From: Streptomyces sp. AP-93
GTDB lineage: Bacteria; Actinomycetota; Actinomycetes; Streptomycetales; Streptomycetaceae
Direction of reading: 5' to 3'
Length of the DNA stretch: 64,000 nt
NCBI RefSeq assembly: GCF_022808175.1
Contig: NZ_JALGBX010000036.1
Span: 1 to 64,000, forward strand
Shown here: in pieces, positions 59,706 through 64,000 of the stretch
Layout of the letters: each line of letters starts with the position of its first letter
Position numbering within the stretch: the stretch's first letter is position 1
Notes under the pieces: generated by a model
The model's input: the letters and a program-made list of their open reading frames with translations, nothing else
Told to the model about the DNA's origin: nothing
Database searches by the model: none
Translations under genes and position numbers: made by a program

Positions 59706-60416
59706 TCAGTCGACCCCCAGCAGGCGCCGCAGGTCTTCGGGGCGGGACCCGAATTCCGCGGCGGCCGCCTGGTGGACGATGACTCCCTTCTGCATGACCG
59801 CCACGCTCCGGGCGACGGAGACGGCGAGGCCCAGGTTCTGTTCGACGAGGACGACCGACATGCCCTGCGCGCTCACCTCGCGGATCACCTCGCCCACTTG
59901 GGCGACGATCGCCGGGGCGAGGCCGTCGGACGGCTCGTCGAGGAGCAGCAGGCGCGGATTGCCCAGCAGGGCCCGGGCGATCGCGAGCATCTGCTGTTCT
60001 CCGCCGGAGAGCTGGTCACCGCGGTGTCCAAGGCGCTCCCCCAGCCGCGGCAGCAGATCGAGGACGCGTGCCCTGGTCCAGGGGCCGCGCGCCGGGCGCC
60101 GCCGCGAGGCGATCGTCAGGTGTTCGTCCACGGTCAGCGGGGCGAAGACCCTGCGCCCCTGGGGAACGACGCCGACGCCCGCGCGGGCGATCACGTCGAC
60201 TCGGGCTCCGGCCAGCTCCCGGTCGTCGAGGCGGACGCTGCCTTCGTAGGGGCGGACGAGGCCCATGACGGTCGATATGAGGGTGGTCTTCCCGACTCCG
60301 TTCCGTCCGAGGAGGGCGACCGTTGCGCCCGTGTCGAGGTCCAGGTCCACACCGCCGAGGACGACGCCCCCGGCGTAGCCGGAGCGCAGTGCGCGGATGC
60401 GCAGGAGCGGGTTCAC
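59706..60416 (-). CDS. livF: Branched-chain amino acid ABC transporter ATPase (LivF type)
   Basis: The 236-residue ATPase has Walker A GRNGVGKTT (about 38-46), signature LSGGEQQMLAIARAL and Walker B LLLLDEPSDGLAP, and the family-typical VVPQGRRVFAPLTVDEHL. It is one of the two ATP-binding subunits of a HAAT-type importer. GTG 60416 is the start and overlaps the livG stop. It is last in the operon (direction leftward), 272 bp from the CPT-like gene, with no gene in between. Confidence 0.93.
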   Translation of the reverse strand: MNPLLRIRALRSGYAGGVVLGGVDLDLDTGATVALLGRNGVGKTTLISTVMGLVRPYEGSVRLDDRELAGARVDVIARAGVGVVPQGRRVFAPLTVDEHLTIASRRRPARGPWTRARVLDLLPRLGERLGHRGDQLSGGEQQMLAIARALLGNPRLLLLDEPSDGLAPAIVAQVGEVIREVSAQGMSVVLVEQNLGLAVSVARSVAVMQKGVIVHQAAAAEFGSRPEDLRRLLGVD

Positions 60417-61189
60417 GAGGTGACCTCCATGGTGCTGCCCAGGTAGGCGGTCTGGACTTCGGCGGAGGCGCGCACCTCGTCCGGGGAGCCGGTCTTCAGG
60501 TGTCTGCCGAGGTGCATGACCGTCACCGTGTCGGCGAGTTCGAAGACCATGTCGAGGTCGTGCTCGATGAGGAGTACGGTCACCTCCTCCGGCAGGGCGG
60601 CGATCAGTTCGGTGAGCCGCGCCGTCTCCGCCGGCGACATGCCGGCGGCCGGTTCGTCCAGGAGCAGCAGCCGGGGGTCGGTCCCCAGCGCCACGGCGAC
60701 CTCCAGCTGGCGCCGCTCGCCGTGCGAGAGCTCGGCGGCCGGGAGGTCGTGCCGGGTGGGCAGGCCCACCCGGTCGAGCAGTTCGTGCGCCTGCGCGATC
60801 GCCGCGTCCCGGGAACCGGCGCGGGAGCCTCGCCCCGAGCCGCCCCGGGTGGCGGCTCGGCGTACCACGGCGAGCAGGACGTTCTCCAGCACGGTTTCGC
60901 GCAGGAAGAGACTGGAGTGCTGGAACGTCGCTGCGACGCCCAGCCCGACCCGGCGGTGTACGGGCAGCCGGGTCACGTCCCGTCCGTCGACGAGGATGGT
61001 TCCGGCGGTGGCCGGCAAGGTGCCCGAGATCAGGCCGAACAGGGTGGACTTGCCCGCACCGTTCGGGCCGATGACAGCGTGCCGGGCGCCCGGCCGCACC
61101 GTCAGGTCGACCTCGTCCAGGGCGCGGAAGGAGCCGAAGTGCCGGGATACCCGGCGTAGTTCGAGTAGACCGTGGTCTTGGTCTGTCAC
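60413..61189 (-). CDS. livG: Branched-chain amino acid ABC transporter ATPase (LivG type)
   Basis: The 258-residue ATPase has Walker A GPNGAGKST (about 39-47), a LivG-type loop GLGVAATFQHSSLFLRETVLENV, signature LSHGERRQLEVAVAL and Walker B LLLLDEPAAGMSP. The Gly-rich insert TRGGSGRGSRAGSRD near 118-130 is unusual. GTG 61189 overlaps the livM stop by 4 bp and its own stop overlaps livF. Confidence 0.93.
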   Translation of the reverse strand: MTDQDHGLLELRRVSRHFGSFRALDEVDLTVRPGARHAVIGPNGAGKSTLFGLISGTLPATAGTILVDGRDVTRLPVHRRVGLGVAATFQHSSLFLRETVLENVLLAVVRRAATRGGSGRGSRAGSRDAAIAQAHELLDRVGLPTRHDLPAAELSHGERRQLEVAVALGTDPRLLLLDEPAAGMSPAETARLTELIAALPEEVTVLLIEHDLDMVFELADTVTVMHLGRHLKTGSPDEVRASAEVQTAYLGSTMEVTS

Positions 61190-62214
61190 GCCGTCCTCTT
61201 TCGGGTGAGCCTGTGCGGGATCCGTACGCCGGCCAGTCCTCGGGGCAGCGTGTAGACGGCGATGACGAAGAGCAGTCCGAGCAGCAGTGGCCCGCGTCCG
61301 GCGACGGCTTCGAGGTTTCCGAGGTAGTCGCGGGTGAGCCAGACGAGCGCGGCGCCGGCGCAGGCTCCCCACATCGAGCCGGAGCCTCCGATGACGACGG
61401 CCAGCAGGGCCAGTGCGGCGATCTCGAAGCCGGCGTCGCCGGGCGAGACGAACCGCTGTACCGAGACCCACAGGGCCCCGGCGGCGCCGGCCAGCGCCCC
61501 GGCGCCGCAGTAGACGGTCAGGGCGTAGCGCTGGGTGGGGTAGCCGATCGCCCGCATGCGGGGCTCGTTGTCGCGGATGCCGCGCAGGGCGAGGGCGAAC
61601 GAGGTCGAGTCCAGGCGGGAGACCGCCGCGAAGAGCAGCAGGAACACGGCCAGGACGTAGAAGTAGACCAGCCCGTCGAGCTCCAGGGCGGGCATGCCGG
61701 GCAGCGGTACGACGGGCGGGATGCCCGACATCCCGTCGGTGCCGTTCGTCAGCGACTTCCAGTTGACGGCGGCGCTGTACACGATTTCGCCGATGGCCAG
61801 CGTGAGCATCAGGAACACCACGCCCCGGGCTCGTACGGCGAGCCATCCGGTCGCTGCCGCCACCAGCGCGGAGACGCCGGCGGCGATGAGGAGTTGGAGT
61901 GGTCCGATGTCGGTGATCCGGGTCGCCACGATCGCCGCCGTGTAGGCGCCGACACCGAAGTAGGCGGACTGGCCGAGGGTCGGCAGCCCGGTCAGGCCGG
62001 TGAGCAGGTTCACGCTCAGCACGAGGAGGGCGAACACCAGGATCCGGGACAGGGTGCCGATCGCGTACGGGCCGAGCACGAAGGGGGCCAGGGCGAGGGC
62101 GCCGGCCACCGCTGCCGCCGACAGGCGTCGCCGCCGTGTCACGGAGCCGGCGGTTGCGGTGCCGGTGGTTGTGGAGCCGGTGGTTGTGGAGCCGGCGGTT
62201 GCGGACGGGCTCAT
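61186..62214 (-). CDS. livM: Branched-chain amino acid ABC transporter permease (LivM type)
   Basis: The 342-residue permease has about nine membrane segments with the LivM signature LSVNLLTGLTGLPTLGQSAYFGVGAYTAAIVAT and the late RAIGYPTQRYALTVYCGAGALAGAAGALWV and AVVIGGSGSMWGACAGAALVW. The first 25 residues are a Thr/Gly repeat (GSTTTGSTTTGTATAGSV), encoded by repeats of GTGGTTGTGGAGCCGG, before the arginine-rich start of the first helix. ATG 62214 overlaps the livH stop; a later ATG is not needed for the fold. Confidence 0.92.
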   Translation of the reverse strand: MSPSATAGSTTTGSTTTGTATAGSVTRRRRLSAAAVAGALALAPFVLGPYAIGTLSRILVFALLVLSVNLLTGLTGLPTLGQSAYFGVGAYTAAIVATRITDIGPLQLLIAAGVSALVAAATGWLAVRARGVVFLMLTLAIGEIVYSAAVNWKSLTNGTDGMSGIPPVVPLPGMPALELDGLVYFYVLAVFLLLFAAVSRLDSTSFALALRGIRDNEPRMRAIGYPTQRYALTVYCGAGALAGAAGALWVSVQRFVSPGDAGFEIAALALLAVVIGGSGSMWGACAGAALVWLTRDYLGNLEAVAGRGPLLLGLLFVIAVYTLPRGLAGVRIPHRLTRKRTA

Positions 62215-63089
62215 GCGCGCACCGCCGACGCGACGAGGCCGTGCGGGCGGACCACGAGGACGAGCAGCATGGTGCCGAAGAGGAGGAAGGGTGCGTATTC
62301 GGGGAGCAGCGCCACCCCGAGGGTCTGCACCTGGCCGATCAGGAGCGCTCCGGCAAGTGCGCCGCGCACCGATCCGAGGCCGCCCACGACCACGACGACG
62401 AGGGAGAGGACGAGCACGGTCTCGTCGACGCCCGGCCCGGGGCCCAGGATCGGCGCCCCGAGGACTCCGCCGACGGCCGCCAGGGCGGCGCCGGACGCGA
62501 AGACTCCGTAGAGCACCTTGCGGACGTCGACGCCGAGCGCGCGGACCATGTCCCGGTCGGCGACGGTGGCCCGCACGAGGGCTCCGAGCGAGCTGCGCTC
62601 GAAGACGAGGTACACGAGGAGCGCGAGGCCGGCCGCGACGGCGATGAACACCAGCCGGTAGACCGGATAGGCGTGGCCCAGGAGGCCGACCGTCCCGCGC
62701 AGGGCCGTGGGCGGGTCCGTGGGCAGGACGTCTCCGCCGAAGGCCGCGGCGAGGAGGTCGGCGACGATGAAGGTGATGCCGAGCGTCAGCACGGCTTGGT
62801 CGAGGTGCCCGCGGCGGGCCAGGGGCTGAGTGAGGAAAGTCAGCGCGGCCCCGCCCGCGGTGCCCACCAGGGCGCCCGCCAGCAGTGCGAGGAGGAGACC
62901 CGTCAGGGTCCCGTCGGACAGGGCGTAGGCGACGTAGGCCCCGGCCAGGTAGAGCGTGCCGTGCGCGAGGTTGAGCACGTCCATCATGCCGAAGACCAGG
63001 GAGAGTCCCACCGCGATCGTGAACAGCAGCAGACCGAAGGCGACCCCGTCGATGACGCTGACGAAGTTGCCGTCCAACCATCCGGACAT
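62211..63089 (-). CDS. livH: Branched-chain amino acid ABC transporter permease (LivH type)
   Basis: The 292-residue permease has about eight membrane segments and the LivH block GLSLVFGMMDVLNLAHGTLYLAGAYVAYAL, then DLLAAAFGGDV and the EAA-like loop RATVADRDMVRALGVDVRKVLYGVFASGAALAAVGGVLGAPI. It is the second membrane subunit of the importer. ATG 63089 lies 1 bp after the stop of the substrate-binding protein gene and the stop overlaps livM, so the operon is tightly packed. Confidence 0.93.
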   Translation of the reverse strand: MSGWLDGNFVSVIDGVAFGLLLFTIAVGLSLVFGMMDVLNLAHGTLYLAGAYVAYALSDGTLTGLLLALLAGALVGTAGGAALTFLTQPLARRGHLDQAVLTLGITFIVADLLAAAFGGDVLPTDPPTALRGTVGLLGHAYPVYRLVFIAVAAGLALLVYLVFERSSLGALVRATVADRDMVRALGVDVRKVLYGVFASGAALAAVGGVLGAPILGPGPGVDETVLVLSLVVVVVGGLGSVRGALAGALLIGQVQTLGVALLPEYAPFLLFGTMLLVLVVRPHGLVASAVRA

Positions 63090-63090
63090 G

Positions 63091-64000
63091 TCAGCCGCCC
63101 AGTCTGCCGAGCTCGGAACTCACGGTGTTGGCACCCTGCTTGACCTCGCGCAGGTACCAGGGCTGGACGGGCGTCCCGCCGCTGTTGAAGCGCCAGGTGC
63201 CGCGCGGGCTGTCGATGTCGCCCACCTGGGCGATGGCGGCGTTGACCGTTTCGGAGGTCACCGTGGAACCGGCCGCCTTGATGGCCTTGTCGAGGACCTG
63301 CGCCGCGTCCCAGGACGCCATCGCGTACGTGGTCGGGGCCGAACCGTAGGCGGCCTTGTACGCCGGCGCGAACTGCTTGTTGGCGGCATTGTCCAGGTCC
63401 GCGCTGTAGTTGAGCGCCGTGAGGATGCCGTTGGCCGCGTCTCCCTGCCCCTTGAGCACGCCGCCTTCGGTGAGGAAGCCGGGTGCGTAGAGCGGGATCT
63501 TGCCGGCCAGTCCGAAGTCCCGGTACTGCTTGACGAAGTCGACGGCCGCACCGCCGGCGTAGAAGCAGAAGACGGCCTTCGCACCGGACTTCTCGATCTG
63601 CGCGAGGTACGGCTGGAAGTTCTTGGTCCCCGGGAACGGCGTGTAGACCTCCTCCCCCGCCATCGTGCCGCCCGCCGGGAGGAAGGTGGATTTGAAGCCC
63701 TCCACCTCGTCCTTGCCCGCCTGGTATCCCGCGGCGATCAGGAAGACGGGGCCGCCGGCCCGCTCGGCCACGTGCTTGCCGAGTGCCTTGCCCGGTTCGT
63801 CGTTGACGTAGGAGGTGCGCCAGATGTACGTGGTCCCGGTCAGTGTCGTGGGCGAGGCGTTCGAGCCGACGAGGGGGACCTTCCCGGTCTCGAACAGGTC
63901 CTTGACCCCGTTGATGGTGGCCGAGCTGACCACCCCGCTCACGGCGAGCACCCGGTCCTGCTTGACCAGCTTCTCCGCTGCCGCCTTGCCCGAGTCGGCG
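63091..64000 (-). CDS. Branched-chain amino acid-type ABC substrate-binding protein (partial)
   Basis: About 303 C-terminal residues are within the window, beginning ADSGKAAAEKLVKQDRVLAVSGVVSSATINGV. The sequence follows the periplasmic-binding type 1 fold of LivK-like proteins: VPLVGSNASP, TYIWRTSYVND, PVFLIAAGYQAGKDEVEGF, KAVFCFYAGGAAVDFVKQYRDFG and the C-terminal RGTWRFNSGGTPVQPWYLREVKQG. The signal peptide and start are off the right edge. The ligand could be branched-chain amino acids, amides or other small molecules. It is the first gene in the importer operon visible here. Confidence 0.9.
   Translation of the reverse strand, partial: ADSGKAAAEKLVKQDRVLAVSGVVSSATINGVKDLFETGKVPLVGSNASPTTLTGTTYIWRTSYVNDEPGKALGKHVAERAGGPVFLIAAGYQAGKDEVEGFKSTFLPAGGTMAGEEVYTPFPGTKNFQPYLAQIEKSGAKAVFCFYAGGAAVDFVKQYRDFGLAGKIPLYAPGFLTEGGVLKGQGDAANGILTALNYSADLDNAANKQFAPAYKAAYGSAPTTYAMASWDAAQVLDKAIKAAGSTVTSETVNAAIAQVGDIDSPRGTWRFNSGGTPVQPWYLREVKQGANTVSSELGRLGG

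Overview
The window is 64 kb of very high-GC DNA with actinobacterial features: frequent GTG starts, ATGA/GTGA stop-start overlaps, twin-arginine and lipoprotein signals, and a gene set typical of a Streptomyces chromosome arm (egtABCD, sdhCAB with a divergent LysR gene, an RmdA-type PAS-GGDEF-EAL protein, lysX fused to an MprF-like domain, a class F sortase, an RpfD-like muralytic enzyme beside gnd). From memory, the gene order egt - lipoprotein - sdh - LysR - rmdA ... rpfD - gnd matches the SCO0910 to SCO0975 region of S. coelicolor. I take this as a Streptomyces chromosome, with a left edge and a right third that carry accessory or degraded DNA.

Layout. 0-2.2 kb: tail of an IS110-type transposase, a TetR regulator overlapping a MazF/PemK-like gene, and a microbial PARG-like hydrolase. 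2.3-6.9 kb: the translationally coupled ergothioneine operon egtABCD. 6.7-10.4 kb (minus strand): an acyltransferase pair resembling ornithine-lipid synthesis enzymes, then an orphan sugar-binding lipoprotein whose promoter carries a DasR-like (dre) site, then dodecin. 10.6-15.8 kb: HAD phosphatase, LLM oxidoreductase, UvrA-like ATPase, cupin, histidine phosphatase. 16-20.4 kb: sdhCAB and its divergent LysR gene. 20.5-23.5 kb: rmdA coupled to a DUF574-type methyltransferase. 23.8-29 kb: cell-surface block (His/Gly/Pro-rich exported protein, DUF4239 protein, two paralogous anchored Ig-like proteins, class F sortase, polysaccharide deacetylase). 29-41.5 kb: lysX, stress and membrane proteins, CapA, an ECF sigma factor, Fpg/Nei glycosylase, a PAS-GAF-PP2C-HATPase regulator and a DUF6777 lipoprotein. 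41.6-44.7 kb: a YndJ-DUF1990-lipase maturation factor operon behind two copies of the operator TTGAACNNGTTCAA. 44.7-50.8 kb: epimerase, a 58-residue RiPP-precursor-like peptide, an HD-family protein without its metal motif, a zinc-ribbon SDR, a DMT transporter and rpfD. 51-56 kb: gnd, a panD operon and a SWIM-zinc-finger protein. 56.1-58.8 kb: a run of gene remnants (catalase-like, pcm, THEP1 NTPase, cytochrome P450, IS630 and others). 58.9-64 kb: a chloramphenicol-phosphotransferase-like gene and a branched-chain-amino-acid-type ABC transporter operon (substrate-binding protein, livH, livM, livG, livF) that runs off the right edge.

Regulatory and structural DNA is readable in several places: the dre-like site at 10.04 kb, a T-N11-A LysR box in the sdh/LysR intergenic region, a 28-bp perfect palindrome plus a second half-size copy before the YndJ operon, a TetR operator candidate at the left edge, and strong hairpins between convergent genes, including a 50-bp perfect palindrome at 26.45 kb. 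Two convergent pairs (egtD with the acyltransferase gene, and the DMT transporter gene with rpfD) overlap by 200 bp or more.

No tRNA, rRNA, CRISPR array or complete transposon was seen. Family assignments come from reading the sequences by eye; no database search was possible.
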